DNA of 64,000 nucleotides from Cohnella candidum (GCF_003713065.1 NZ_CP033433.1:5047501-5111500), one strand, 5' to 3'. Positions 53,130 through 62,124 are shown, counted from the stretch's first letter. Program-made: numbers and translations. The notes: generated by a model not told the origin, from the sequence alone.

Positions 53130-53633
53130 ATGTCCCATGCAGGACGCGGCAAGGAAGAATTGCAGGATATCACGCTGCTTGGCAATCAAGGCACGAAATA
53201 CCCGTTCAACTATGCGCCGGAAGTGCTCGAGTCGTTCGACAACAAGCATACGGGCCGGGATTACTTCGTGAAATTCAATTGTCCCGAGTTTACGAGCCTG
53301 TGCCCGATCACGGGCCAGCCCGACTTCGCGACGATCTACATCTCCTACATTCCGGACGTGAAAATGGTGGAGAGCAAGTCCCTGAAGCTCTACCTGTTCA
53401 GCTTTCGCAACCACGGGGATTTCCACGAGGATTGCATGAACATCATCATGAACGACCTCATCAAACTGATGGAGCCGCGCTACATCGAGGTATGGGGAAA
53501 ATTCACCCCTAGAGGCGGCATTTCGATCGATCCTTATTGCAATTGGGGGCGCCCGGGCACGAAGTACGAAGAGATGGCTTTCCATCGTTTGATGAATCAC
53601 GATATGTATCCCGAGAAAGTCGACAACCGTTAA
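53130..53633 (+). CDS. queF: NADPH-dependent 7-cyano-7-deazaguanine reductase
   Basis: This 167-residue unimodular QueF reduces preQ0 to preQ1 in queuosine synthesis. The catalytic cysteine C58 is in [14 protein letters not shown], the signature [23 protein letters not shown] holds the NADPH-binding and substrate glutamate region, and [13 protein letters not shown] ends the fold. The ATG at 53130 lies 9-10 bases after AAGGAGGAG. The preQ1-I riboswitch is in its leader, and the next gene is 15 bases downstream. Confidence 0.96.
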   Translation: MSHAGRGKEELQDITLLGNQGTKYPFNYAPEVLESFDNKHTGRDYFVKFNCPEFTSLCPITGQPDFATIYISYIPDVKMVESKSLKLYLFSFRNHGDFHEDCMNIIMNDLIKLMEPRYIEVWGKFTPRGGISIDPYCNWGRPGTKYEEMAFHRLMNHDMYPEKVDNR

Positions 53634-53648
53634 GGAGGAGAAGAACGA

Positions 53649-54194
53649 ATGTTGAAAACGGTGCTGGTTCTGCTGTATCTGCTGGCGATCGTGATGGCGA
53701 ACGTCATTACGGCGAACAACGATCCTGTCCTGTGGGGCAAATTGATCATCCCGGCGGGCTCGTTCCTGATCGGGGCGACGTTCATTCTGAGAGACTTGGT
53801 GCAGAACACGATCGGACGCAAACTCACGTACGGCGCGATCGGAGCGGCGATGGTCCTGTCGGCGGTCTCGTCGTATTTGCTCGGCGATACGCTGTGGATC
53901 GTGGCGGCGTCCACGATCACGTTCTTGTTCTCGGAGACGGCCGATACGGAGATTTACTCCAGGCTGCGGCTTCCGATGTCGCTGAGGGTGCTGTACAGCG
54001 GTCTCGTCGGCGGCATGTTCGACAGCGTCATCTTCGTCGTCATCGGCTTGTCGCCGATCGGCGCGGGCTTCCTGCCGTGGGATTTGGTCGGCTACGCGAT
54101 CGCGGGGCAGATCGTCGTCAAAGTCGGGATGCAATGCATCGGCGCGCTCATCGTGCAGCTCATGCCGAAGCCGCGCGTTACGGCGAAAGCTTGA
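53649..54194 (+). CDS. queuosine precursor transporter (VUT/YhhQ-like)
   Basis: This 181-residue membrane protein has about six helices and is of the VUT family, whose YhhQ member imports preQ0 or queuosine precursors. Recognisable stretches are LAIVMANVITAN at the start, IPAGSFLIGATFILRDLVQNTIGRK and SETADTEIYSRLR, the last typical of the family. AAGGAGGAG precedes the ATG, 15 bases after queF. Co-regulation by the preQ1 riboswitch supports a preQ0/preQ1 salvage role. Confidence 0.9.
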   Translation: MLKTVLVLLYLLAIVMANVITANNDPVLWGKLIIPAGSFLIGATFILRDLVQNTIGRKLTYGAIGAAMVLSAVSSYLLGDTLWIVAASTITFLFSETADTEIYSRLRLPMSLRVLYSGLVGGMFDSVIFVVIGLSPIGAGFLPWDLVGYAIAGQIVVKVGMQCIGALIVQLMPKPRVTAKA

Positions 54195-54202
54195 GATTTC
54201 GG

Positions 54203-54241
54203 AAAAAAGCCTTCTTCCGGTTCGACGGAAGAAGGCTTTTT
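54203..54241. terminator. bidirectional terminator
   Basis: A perfect 16-bp stem (arms AAAAAGCCTTCTTCCG and its complement) with a 6-base loop has T-rich ends on both strands. It ends the queF operon and the convergent BNR-repeat gene. Confidence 0.92.
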
Positions 54242-54245
54242 CGTT

Positions 54246-55472
54246 TTAGGCGGAGGGTTTGTCGAACGTATGAACGAGCTTCCAATTCGCGCCGCCGTCC
54301 GAAGTCACGTACATTTTCGAAGGTTCTTGGCCGTCCGTGTTGATCCACCAGACGTGATCGGCGTCCGCCGCGGCGATCTGTTGGACGTCGAAGCCGGAAT
54401 ACTCCGGCTTCAGGTTGACCCAGGTTTCGCCGCCGTCCGTCGTTTTGCCGAGCCGGTTCGGTTTGTCGCAAGCTTGGCATTGGCCGCCCATGAAGGCGAC
54501 GTCCGGGCTCGCGACATACAGCGTGCCGGGGGAGTTTCCGCCGTTACGGGGCACCTTTTTCTCATCCATCGTGAAGCCCGGGGCCGGACCGGAGCCCGCG
54601 CCGGAGTTGGCGAGGACCGGCTGCCAGCTCTTGCCGCCGTCGCGGGTATGGAACAGCGAGTAGGAGGTTTGGGACATGCCCGAACCGCCCACCACTTCGA
54701 CCCAGGCGTCGTTTTTGCCCGCCGACCGGATCACCGAATTCGTCGGCGGGACGTCGGAGTCTTTCGACAGTACGGTCGTCCACGTTTTGCCGCCGTCCGA
54801 CGTCTTGCGGATCGAGAATCCGTGCTGCCCGTTCGTGACCGCCCATCCGTTCTTGGCGTCGTGGAAGTAGACGTCCCCGACCGTCTTGCCCGGCGTCGTC
54901 ATAGGGGTCCAAGTTTTGCCGCCGTCGGTCGTATGGGCGTCGCCGCTGAACGCCTCGAGGTCCGATACGAAGTGGAAAAACGAGTCGTTCGGCACCGTTC
55001 CGCCATCTTCCCAGTGTTTGCCTCCGTCAGTTGTACGGACCAGCTTCACGCTCTTGTGATCCCCGCTGGCCAGCGATGCCCACGCTTTGTCCTTATTCAG
55101 GGCGAAAATCTGATGCACGACGTTCTGAGGCCGAAGCTGGATGCTCCAATGTGCGCCGCCGTCGGCCGTTCCGGCGATCCATCCGTCGCCGCCCGCCCAG
55201 CCGATCATCGGATTCGCCAGCCGGACCGCCGTGACCTTGCCCGTCTTCGTCGAATCGGTACCCGGATCCGCCGAATCGGCAGGCGGGCTGGCGGACGTTG
55301 GCGCGGCGGATGCCGATTCGTTCGGCGATGCGGCGGGCGACGCGGCCGGCGACGACACCGGTGAGCTGCCGGACGGCGAGGCTCCGTTGTTGCCGGCGGA
55401 ACAGCCGGCGGCGCCGATTAGCAGAATCGAGCAAAGCAGCAGGAGGGTATGCGATCGTCTCAGTTTTCCCAT
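54246..55472 (-). CDS. BNR/Asp-box repeat lipoprotein
   Basis: This 408-residue lipoprotein has a signal peptide with lipobox GAAGC (about residue 24) and a long Ser/Pro/Ala linker to about residue 75. The rest is a beta-propeller of six or seven Asp-box blades (repeats such as TTDGGKTW, TSDGGKTW, TRDGGKSW, TTDGGETW, TSDGGANW). Such propellers occur in sialidases and in Ycf48-like assembly factors; no catalytic residues of sialidases were found, so a structural or ligand-binding role at the outer face is likelier. ATG 55472 lies nine bases from AAGGAG; the ATG at 55481 is too close. Confidence 0.85.
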   Translation of the reverse strand: MGKLRRSHTLLLLCSILLIGAAGCSAGNNGASPSGSSPVSSPAASPAASPNESASAAPTSASPPADSADPGTDSTKTGKVTAVRLANPMIGWAGGDGWIAGTADGGAHWSIQLRPQNVVHQIFALNKDKAWASLASGDHKSVKLVRTTDGGKHWEDGGTVPNDSFFHFVSDLEAFSGDAHTTDGGKTWTPMTTPGKTVGDVYFHDAKNGWAVTNGQHGFSIRKTSDGGKTWTTVLSKDSDVPPTNSVIRSAGKNDAWVEVVGGSGMSQTSYSLFHTRDGGKSWQPVLANSGAGSGPAPGFTMDEKKVPRNGGNSPGTLYVASPDVAFMGGQCQACDKPNRLGKTTDGGETWVNLKPEYSGFDVQQIAAADADHVWWINTDGQEPSKMYVTSDGGANWKLVHTFDKPSA

Positions 55473-55708
55473 GTTGGCCATCTCCTTTTTTCGATTACCT
55501 TTTAGACGGTGGAAAGTTCGATAAAGTTAAATTTTTATGATGCATTTCGCAGAGCCCGTTTATACGCCGGAAGGGGCAGATATGTATATTTCACCCTTTT
55601 TCTTCTGATTTTTTCCTTTACGCTGCCGGCGATTTCCGATTATGATCGATGGGACGAGATCGGACGGGAACAAGAGACCGTCCATTCGAAAGGGAGAGCG
55701 CGAAAATA

Positions 55709-56662
55709 ATGGCAACGGAACGGGCATATGCCGGGATTGATTTGGGCGGGACGAAAATATTGGCGGTTATCGTGGACCCGGAAGGAACGGTGTTGGCTTC
55801 CGAAGAGCAGCCGACGCTCGCCGCCGAGGGACCGGAGAGCGTGATGGCGAGAATGGCGGACATGGTCCGGCGGCTGATCGCCGCCAGCGGCCGAGAAGTG
55901 TCGGCGCTGGGCGTGGCGACGGCGGGCACGCTCGATCCGGAAACGGGGACCGTTCTGTTCGCGGGGAATTTGGGGTGGACCCGCGTGCCGCTCGGGCAGA
56001 CGCTGGAGCGCGAGCTTGGCCTGAAGGTACGGGTCGAAAACGACGCCAACGCCGCGGCTTACGGGGAGTGGAAAGCGGGAGCCGGCAGGGGCACGCGCCA
56101 TTGCGTGTTCGTCACCGTCTCAACGGGCATCGGCGGGGGGTTGATTTGCGACGGCCGTTTGGTCCGGGGGCTCACGGCGAGCGCCGGAGAGATCGGGCAT
56201 ATCACGATCGATTGGAATGGACCGGTATGCGGCTGCGGCAACGTCGGCTGCATGGAACTGTATGCTTCCGGGACGGCTATCGGCAAGGCCGGCTCGGCGG
56301 CTGCCGCGGCGGATCCCGCCGCCGGACGCGCAATGCTGGATTTGGCGGGCGGCGAGGCTTCCCGCATCACGTCCCGGGAAGTGGCGGCTGCCGCGGCAGG
56401 CGGCGACCCGCTGGCTTCGAAGCTGCTGCGGGATGCCGGCAGGGCGCTCGGCGTCGGTCTGGCCAGCGTCGTTCATTTGGCCAATCCCGAGTTGATCATT
56501 CTGGGCGGAGGCGCATCCAAGATCGGAGCACCTCTGCTGCAGCCGATGGAAGAAGCGCTTCGGCGCCACGTGATCCCGTCGCTGGGCGAGAACGTGCGCA
56601 TCGTGCCTCCGCAGCTGGGGGTTCCGGCGGGCGCGATCGGCGCGGCTTTGATTACGGAGTAA
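55709..56662 (+). CDS. ROK-family sugar kinase
   Basis: This 317-residue kinase of the ROK family has the phosphate loop IDLGGTKI (residues about 9-16), NDANAAAYGEW (catalytic aspartate region) and the zinc motif GHITIDWNGPVCGCGNVGCMELY with the paired CxCGxxGC cysteines. The family includes glucokinase and N-acetylmannosamine kinase; without helix-turn-helix this one is a kinase rather than a repressor. ATG 55709 follows AAAGGGAGAG. A possible promoter TTTACG-18-TATGAT (55617-55646) lies upstream. The sugar is unknown. Confidence 0.9.
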   Translation: MATERAYAGIDLGGTKILAVIVDPEGTVLASEEQPTLAAEGPESVMARMADMVRRLIAASGREVSALGVATAGTLDPETGTVLFAGNLGWTRVPLGQTLERELGLKVRVENDANAAAYGEWKAGAGRGTRHCVFVTVSTGIGGGLICDGRLVRGLTASAGEIGHITIDWNGPVCGCGNVGCMELYASGTAIGKAGSAAAAADPAAGRAMLDLAGGEASRITSREVAAAAAGGDPLASKLLRDAGRALGVGLASVVHLANPELIILGGGASKIGAPLLQPMEEALRRHVIPSLGENVRIVPPQLGVPAGAIGAALITE

Positions 56663-56726
56663 ACCGTTGCCTGCGAAAGAGTAGGCGAGCGCCAGAACCG
56701 TCAGGATAATGTGGATTTCCGTAGCC

Positions 56727-56753
56727 AAAACCCGCCTAAATCGGCGGGTTTTT
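56727..56753 (+). terminator. rho-independent terminator after the ROK gene
   Basis: A 10-bp stem (AAAACCCGCC / GGCGGGTTTT) with a 6-base loop and a T tail. Confidence 0.88.
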
Positions 56754-56756
56754 GCC

Positions 56757-56785
56757 TTGACGGGGCCGGGAACCGCTTCTAAACT
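56757..56785 (+). promoter_or_regulatory. promoter of the Fsr-like exporter
   Basis: TTGACG (56757-56762) and TAAACT (56780-56785) are spaced 17 bp, directly after the terminator. Confidence 0.55.
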
Positions 56786-56813
56786 GAGGGACATACATAA
56801 AGGGGGGACCCCA

Positions 56814-58052
56814 TTGTCGTCAATCGCGGATTCTCGCAAAGCAACGCTCGTTACGGTTACCGTATTGCCGGTGCTGCTCGCCGTCAGTCTCGTTCACCTG
56901 CTGAACGATTCCATGCAGGCCGTCGTGCCCGCCATGTTCACCATTTTGGAAGAATCGCTGCACTTGACCTACACCCAGGTCGGCTGGATCCTGTTCGCGC
57001 TCAACATGACCTCTTCCGTCATGCAGCCCGTCGTCGGGTCCTATACCGACCGCCGGTCATCCCCCTATATGATGCCGTTCGGCATGGGATTGAGCCTGCT
57101 TGGAATGGTCGGCATCGCCTATGCTCCGAACTTCTGGTACGTGCTGCTGGCGGTCGTGTTCATCGGCCTGGGATCCGCCATATTCCATCCTGAAGGCTCG
57201 CGGATCGTCTATCTCGCGGCCGGAGGGCGGCGGGGTTTCGCCCAGTCCGTCTACCAAGTCGGGGGCAATGCGGGAAGTTCGCTGGCTCCGCTGATGACGG
57301 TGTACATTTTCGCCCCGCTCGGACAGATCGGCGCGGCTTGGGGGACGATTCTGGCTGCGCTGGCGATCGCGGTGCTGCTGGTCCTTGCGCCGTGGTACAA
57401 GAAGCGGTTGGCCGATTGGGAAGAACTCAAGGCGCAGCGCCGTGCCTCCTCGAAGCCGGGCGTTCTGCCGGGGCAGGAAACCAGCCATCCGCGCGTGAAA
57501 TTCGCCATGGGATTGCTCATCTTCCTCGTGTTCGCGCGATCCTGGTACCATGCTTCGATCAGCAGCTTTTATCAGTTTTTCTTGAAAAACGATTATGGGC
57601 TGACGACCGAACAAGCGCAAATCCCGCTTTTCCTGTTCCTGGCGGCGGGCGTGGTCGGCACCTTCTTCGGAGGCGTCATGGCCGACCGGTTCGGCATGAA
57701 GAATACGATCGTCTTCTCGATCGCCGGGGGTGCTCCGCTCGCTCTCGCGCTTCCCTATTTGCCGCTGTTTTGGGTTTATCCGCTCATCACGGTGCTCGGA
57801 TTCATCATTCTTTCGGGGTTCTCCGTCACCGTCGTCTACGCGCAATTCCTCATGCCTTCCAAAGTCGGCATGGCTTCCGGTTTGACCACGGGACTCGCGT
57901 TCGGCATGGGCGCGATCGGCGCCGTCGCCTTGGGTAAAGCATCCGACTTGTTCGGACTGACGGACGTCATGCGATTCTGCAGTTTTCTGCCGCTTGTTGG
58001 GTTGCTAGCCATACTGCTTCCTTCCGATCGGGAAACGCGCAAGGCGAGCTGA
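56814..58052 (+). CDS. MFS exporter, fosmidomycin-resistance-like
   Basis: This 412-residue carrier has about 12 helices and resembles Fsr-type MFS proteins: VSLVHLLNDSMQAVVPAMF in helix 1, GSYTDRRSSPYMMPFGM, and the family-typical FHPEGSRIVYLAAGGRRGFAQSVYQVGGNAGSSLAP. TTG 56814 is the start, behind AAAGGGGGG. It is a stand-alone gene between two terminators. Fosmidomycin resistance is the family label; natural substrates are unknown. Confidence 0.88.
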   Translation: MSSIADSRKATLVTVTVLPVLLAVSLVHLLNDSMQAVVPAMFTILEESLHLTYTQVGWILFALNMTSSVMQPVVGSYTDRRSSPYMMPFGMGLSLLGMVGIAYAPNFWYVLLAVVFIGLGSAIFHPEGSRIVYLAAGGRRGFAQSVYQVGGNAGSSLAPLMTVYIFAPLGQIGAAWGTILAALAIAVLLVLAPWYKKRLADWEELKAQRRASSKPGVLPGQETSHPRVKFAMGLLIFLVFARSWYHASISSFYQFFLKNDYGLTTEQAQIPLFLFLAAGVVGTFFGGVMADRFGMKNTIVFSIAGGAPLALALPYLPLFWVYPLITVLGFIILSGFSVTVVYAQFLMPSKVGMASGLTTGLAFGMGAIGAVALGKASDLFGLTDVMRFCSFLPLVGLLAILLPSDRETRKAS

Positions 58053-58070
58053 CGATCTCTTTTTCCTTCG

Positions 58071-58113
58071 ATAACCACCTGGATCCTAAGCGGGATCACG
58101 GGTGGTTATTTTT
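58071..58113 (+). terminator. rho-independent terminator
   Basis: Arms ATAACCACC and GGTGGTTAT with an inner ATCC/GGAT pair are followed by a T run. Confidence 0.88.
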
Positions 58114-58223
58114 GTCAATCCTTTTTTCAAAAAAAATGGCGAATGTTGGTTTGAGTCACCGAGGACGAGGTGAAAAGAAGGAAGAAACACATCATTCCCT
58201 TAAATGGGACAGGAGGATGGAGT

Positions 58224-59252
58224 ATGAAAAAGTGGGTTTCTGTGCTGCTTGGTGCCGTCGTCGCGTTCGCTACGCCCGTAAGCGCTTTTGCGACGGATAA
58301 GAATGACGACGCCAAATCTCAGGTCGTCCTGGCCGCCAAAGAGGACGCGACGATCTCGATCGACGGCAAAGTCGATCCGGTCTGGGCATTCGCGCTGCGT
58401 GCCCCGTTCGACGATGCGAAATCGGGACTGACCGGACACTACCGCCTGATGTGGGACGAGGATAATCTGTACGGTTTGGTGGAACTGCACGGAGCCGCCA
58501 AAGCTTGGAAGGACACTTACAAGCCGATCATGTTCTCTCTCTGGTTCAACGGCGACGACCAGAACGCCACGGTCAAATCGGACGGGTACCTCGTTCTGAC
58601 TTGGCCGGACATGAAGGTGTACGACAACGGCCTGCATCTCGGATGGTTCAAGCCGGGCAAGCTCGTGAAGTCTTACGCCATCGTAGGCGACGACGTCGTG
58701 CTGGAGTTCAAGCTTCCTTGGGAAAACGCCAACGGCGTGAAGTTGAACAGCAACTCGACGTTCGGCCTGAATCTGGATTTCGTCCAGCTGCAAGCCGCGA
58801 TCGACGCTAACGGCACGATCCAATTCCCGATCCTCACGGATGCCATCATCAATGCCAGCAAACCCACTGTATTCTCCGTCACTCCGATGAAATGGCTGGC
58901 CACGACGATCGGCGCAGGCGTTGATCTGCCGGGTACGGGCACGGGCGGCAGCACCGGCGGTAGCACGGGCGGCAACACTGGCGGCAACACGGGTGGAAGC
59001 ACCGGCGGCGACACCGGCACGGGCAGCAACACCGGCGGCAGCACGGGTGGAAGCACGGGCGGAAGCACCGGCGGAAGCACCGGCGGCAGCACGGGTGGAA
59101 GCACCGGCGGCAGCACGGGTGGAAGCACCGGCGGCAGCACCGGCGGTAACACTGGCGGCGGCACGGCCGTCGGCGGCGTAACGGACGAAGGCGTCATTCC
59201 GGGCGGCATGCCGCAAACGGGCGGCGGCGGCGCGAGCGAGTGGACGGACTGA
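58224..59252 (+). CDS. secreted binding protein with Gly/Ser/Thr repeats and MPQTG tail
   Basis: This 342-residue secreted protein has a signal peptide cleaved near AFAT (about residue 24). Residues 30-220 resemble the CBM9-like/DOMON sandwich (VDPVWAFA, YRLMWDEDNLYGLVELHG, VVLEFKLPW), which binds sugars. Residues about 238-318 are a low-complexity chain of GGSTGG units, and MPQTG lies at 329-333, nine residues before the end. A sortase-type motif is thus present, but the hydrophobic helix and positive tail are missing. ATG 58224 follows AGGAGG; a class F sortase gene begins six bases after its stop. Confidence 0.8.
   Translation: MKKWVSVLLGAVVAFATPVSAFATDKNDDAKSQVVLAAKEDATISIDGKVDPVWAFALRAPFDDAKSGLTGHYRLMWDEDNLYGLVELHGAAKAWKDTYKPIMFSLWFNGDDQNATVKSDGYLVLTWPDMKVYDNGLHLGWFKPGKLVKSYAIVGDDVVLEFKLPWENANGVKLNSNSTFGLNLDFVQLQAAIDANGTIQFPILTDAIINASKPTVFSVTPMKWLATTIGAGVDLPGTGTGGSTGGSTGGNTGGNTGGSTGGDTGTGSNTGGSTGGSTGGSTGGSTGGSTGGSTGGSTGGSTGGSTGGNTGGGTAVGGVTDEGVIPGGMPQTGGGGASEWTD
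58938..59165 (+). repeat. tandem 9-12 bp repeats coding for GGSTGG
   Basis: Units of the form GGCGGCAGCACC and near variants (also GGCGGTAACACT) repeat about 20 times in frame and encode Gly-Gly-Ser/Asn-Thr. The tract can expand or contract without breaking the frame, so its length may vary between strains. Confidence 0.85.
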
Positions 59253-59257
59253 GCAAC

Positions 59258-60031
59258 ATGCGCAAACTCTTTCTGATTCCGATCGTATGCTCGCTGCTGA
59301 TAGCCGGCTGCGGCGGGGAAAAGAAAGAGCCGCAAGCCAGCATCTCTACGGAGAGCGTCGAACCAGCGGCATCTCCGGCGGCCGAGACGGGGTCTGAGAC
59401 CCCGTCCCTGCCGAGCTCGGATCCGGCAGCTTCCCCGTCCCAGTCTGCGTCCCCGTCTACGTCTGCATCTCCTTCTGCATCTGATTCTCCGTCTCCGTCC
59501 GTGTCTCCGTCAGCAAGCCCGTCCCAACCGGCGGCGAAGCCCCAGACAGAGCCCAAGGCGGAACAGACGGTCGAAGGAATCGTGCCGTCGGAAATCGATA
59601 TCCCGGATATCGGAGTGGACGCGGACGTGATCTCCCTTGGTTTAACCAAGGACGGAGCCATGGACGTTCCCTCGGACGCGGACGATGTCGGTTGGTTTAA
59701 GCCGGGTTACCGTCCCGGCATCCCGGGGCACGCGGTCGTCGCGGGCCATGTGGATTCCAAAACGGGACCTGCCGTATTCTATAAGCTGAAAACGCTGAAG
59801 AAGGGCAGCAAAATCATTTTGCGGAGCAAGAAAGGCGAAGAGATGGTGTTCCGCGTCGTGGGCTCGGAGAAGTACCCTTACAACGACGCCCCGCTCGAGA
59901 AAATTTTCGGGCCTTCGGACAAGCCTCTGCTGAACCTGATTACTTGCACCGGCCTGTTCAGCCGTTCGAAAGGGACGCACCAGGAAAGGCTCGTTGTGAC
60001 GGCCGAACTGGTTCCTCCATCGGCTGCCTGA
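59258..60031 (+). CDS. class F sortase-like lipoprotein
   Basis: This 257-residue protein has a lipoprotein signal peptide (lipobox IAGC, about residues 15-18), a Ser/Pro-rich linker to about residue 100 and a class F sortase domain (about 110-250). The catalytic triad is visible: H164 in VAGHVDS, C230 in LITCTG and R244 in HQERLVV. Anchoring by lipid rather than a membrane helix is unusual for a sortase. ATG 59258 is taken because it is six bases after the previous stop; the GTG at 59240 has no RBS. The upstream MPQTG protein is a likely substrate, by position. Confidence 0.85.
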   Translation: MRKLFLIPIVCSLLIAGCGGEKKEPQASISTESVEPAASPAAETGSETPSLPSSDPAASPSQSASPSTSASPSASDSPSPSVSPSASPSQPAAKPQTEPKAEQTVEGIVPSEIDIPDIGVDADVISLGLTKDGAMDVPSDADDVGWFKPGYRPGIPGHAVVAGHVDSKTGPAVFYKLKTLKKGSKIILRSKKGEEMVFRVVGSEKYPYNDAPLEKIFGPSDKPLLNLITCTGLFSRSKGTHQERLVVTAELVPPSAA

Positions 60032-60035
60032 ACAA

Positions 60036-60072
60036 AGAAAGGGGCTGTCCCATGATGGGACGGCCTCTTTTC
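60036..60072 (+). terminator. rho-independent terminator
   Basis: A long stem (AAAGGGGCTGTCCC with its near-complement, wobbles allowed) ends in TTTT, just after the sortase stop. Confidence 0.82.
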
Positions 60073-60180
60073 GCACTCTCCGAACTTTCAGCCGATCTTC
60101 AGCGGGGTTTCATCCCCATTTAAGCCTAGGAGTCCAAACTGTACCTTGTAACACCAAACCCATAAGCAGGAGGCAATGAA

Positions 60181-60924
60181 ATGAAAAAGACGGTAAAAGC
60201 GATCGGCCTGACGGCAGCCTTGGCTGTCATGGTTCCTCTCAGCGCATATGCGGCAACGGTCGGCACTTCGTCATCGGGATCGACGTCGACGTCAACATCT
60301 ACGGCAACGACGGATGCGGCGAAATCGGCGGCCAAAGGGTTCCATTTCGGCAAAGGCGCAGTGGACCAAACCGTTCTGGATCTGCTGAAGCTGGACCAAG
60401 CGACGCTTCAATCGAAACTGCGATCCGGCAAAACGCTGGCGGAGATCGCCACTGAGCAGGGCGTTTCGCGCGACGCGCTGAAGCAGGCGTTGACCGATGC
60501 GAACAACAAGCGGCTGGAAGAGCAGAAGCAGGCGTTCTCCTCCAACCTGGACAACATGATCGACTCGAAAGGCGGGGCTTTCCTGGGGCAAGGAAGAGGC
60601 GGCTTCAAAGGCTTCGAAGCTCATGATCTGAGCGCCGCGGCAACGATCTTGGGAGTAACGGAAAGCGATCTTCAAACTTCCCTGAAATCCGGCAAATCGC
60701 TGGCGGATCTGGCGAAGGAGAAGAACGTGGACGTGCAGAAACTGATCGACGCGGAAAAAGCGGCCATCACGAAGGCGATCAACCAAGCCGTAACGGACGG
60801 CAAGCTGACGCAAGCCCAAGCGGACAAGCTGCTGGCGAACGCGGCCGCCGAGGCGCAAGAGTTCGTCAACGACACGCACGAGCGCGGCGGCCGCGGTCAC
60901 GGCGGCGGCAGAGGACATCGGTGA
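60181..60924 (+). CDS. secreted hypothetical protein with two helical repeats
   Basis: This 247-residue exported protein has a signal peptide ending SAYA (about residue 25) and a Ser/Thr linker. Two repeats of a short helical unit follow, near residues 62-110 and 150-200: LDLLKLDQATLQSKLRSGKTLAEIA and LGVTESDLQTSLKSGKSLADLA. Each is followed by a second helix. The C-terminus is a Gly/His/Arg tail (GGRGHGGGRGHR) that could bind metal or nucleic acid. I do not recognise a function. AGGAGG precedes the ATG; monocistronic with its own terminator. Confidence 0.82.
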   Translation: MKKTVKAIGLTAALAVMVPLSAYAATVGTSSSGSTSTSTSTATTDAAKSAAKGFHFGKGAVDQTVLDLLKLDQATLQSKLRSGKTLAEIATEQGVSRDALKQALTDANNKRLEEQKQAFSSNLDNMIDSKGGAFLGQGRGGFKGFEAHDLSAAATILGVTESDLQTSLKSGKSLADLAKEKNVDVQKLIDAEKAAITKAINQAVTDGKLTQAQADKLLANAAAEAQEFVNDTHERGGRGHGGGRGHR

Positions 60925-60944
60925 GATACTTACAATAGAACCGG

Positions 60945-60974
60945 AAAAGCGGCTGGCTTTCAGCCGCTTTTTTT
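60945..60974 (+). terminator. rho-independent terminator
   Basis: A perfect 11-bp stem (AAAAGCGGCTG / CAGCCGCTTTT) with a 5-base loop and a T run. Confidence 0.93.
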
Positions 60975-61192
60975 CATGTTCGCACCGCCGTGCTCCCGTC
61001 CACATGACGCGCATAAGCCGGAATTTTGTCCATCAGGTTATTTGCAAAGTGTTAGGTCATTTGGGCAGTGGATACCTCGTAATGTCTTTATTTTATTGGA
61101 TTTAAGGAAATACGCTAATGGCTTTTTGTTGAAAAACGAATCGCCATTTTGTAAGATGGATGAGACGATAAGAGCAAGAGAGGGGGCAGGCT

Positions 61193-62056
61193 TTGTTGCT
61201 GCAGGAATACGACTATGAGTTCGCGCAATTCCTCTACTATACGCCCGGATATATCGAGAAAGAAGGGCAGCTGTGGCCCGTGCGCGCCGGCCGGAGCATC
61301 GCCAAACCCCACTACAAGGTCGGACCGAAAAGGATCGAATGTTACAGCCTTCATTTCGTCCATGAAGGAATCGTCCGATTTGAATTTGACGACGGCAAAT
61401 GGATCGACCTGCGGCGAGGGGACCTGTTTTGCTTGTTCCCCGGACGAACTTACCACTATCGCCAGGTGCCTTCGGAAAATCCTCTCCGATTGAGCTGGCT
61501 CGCTTTGAACGGCAACAGGGTCAAACCTTTATTGGAGCTCTCCGGACTGACGCCGGGAAAGCCGTTTCTTAAAACGGTTCCCCCTGCGGTTTGGGATTCG
61601 GCCGAACGGGTCATTCAAGCGCTATCCGACGGAGAACGGTGGACGCCGGCCACTGCCATGAAGCTGCAGACGTCGATTTGCGGTTTGTTCTCCGACTTCA
61701 TTTCGGATTCTGCACTCCATGATGCAGTCGAGCCTTCCGGATGGATCCACGAATGCATGGATTTCATGGAGCTTCACGCTACCGAGGGGATAACCGTTCA
61801 GCAAGTCGCGGCTTTCGCGGGCGTGCACCGTTCCTACTTTACCAGCGTGTTTACAGGTCAAGTCGGCATGACGCCCCAGAGATACATCCAGAAAATCCGG
61901 ATGGAGAAGGCTGAGCGGCTGCTGAAGGAGACGGGCGCGACGGTTACGGAAATCGCCATGTCTTTGGGTTACCCAAACTTATATGCCTTCACCAGAGCGT
62001 TCTCGGTTTATCATAAAGTCTCTCCCGTCGCATTTCGGGCAGCGGGCAGCGAATAG
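61193..62056 (+). CDS. AraC-family transcriptional regulator
   Basis: This 287-residue regulator has a cupin-like sensor half (SLHFVHEGIVRFEF, then RRGDLFCLFPGRTYHY) and a C-terminal double helix-turn-helix (about 185-285) with IAMSLGYPNLYAFTRAFSVYHKVSP. TTG start, behind GAGGGGG. It precedes a two-component pair in the same direction with a 68-base gap and may regulate the transport genes that would follow beyond the window. The target is unknown. Confidence 0.85.
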   Translation: MLLQEYDYEFAQFLYYTPGYIEKEGQLWPVRAGRSIAKPHYKVGPKRIECYSLHFVHEGIVRFEFDDGKWIDLRRGDLFCLFPGRTYHYRQVPSENPLRLSWLALNGNRVKPLLELSGLTPGKPFLKTVPPAVWDSAERVIQALSDGERWTPATAMKLQTSICGLFSDFISDSALHDAVEPSGWIHECMDFMELHATEGITVQQVAAFAGVHRSYFTSVFTGQVGMTPQRYIQKIRMEKAERLLKETGATVTEIAMSLGYPNLYAFTRAFSVYHKVSPVAFRAAGSE

Positions 62057-62072
62057 TTTTTTCTCAAAAAAA

Positions 62073-62086
62073 TGTAAGCGTTTTCC
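62073..62086 (+). promoter_or_regulatory. cre-like site before the histidine kinase gene
   Basis: TGTAAGCGTTTTCC matches TGWAANCGNTNWCA at 13 of 14 positions, failing only at the last base. It lies 38 bases upstream of the kinase start, a usual place for CcpA repression. Confidence 0.5.
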
Positions 62087-62124
62087 ATTGATTTCCCACA
62101 TCATGTACAAGGAGACTTTGCGAC

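Noticed and set aside
59205-59300. Substrate and sortase as one fused protein split by a frameshift
   Set aside because: The sortase has its own lipoprotein signal peptide and both frames are otherwise intact; kept as an alternative in the finding, not as a call.
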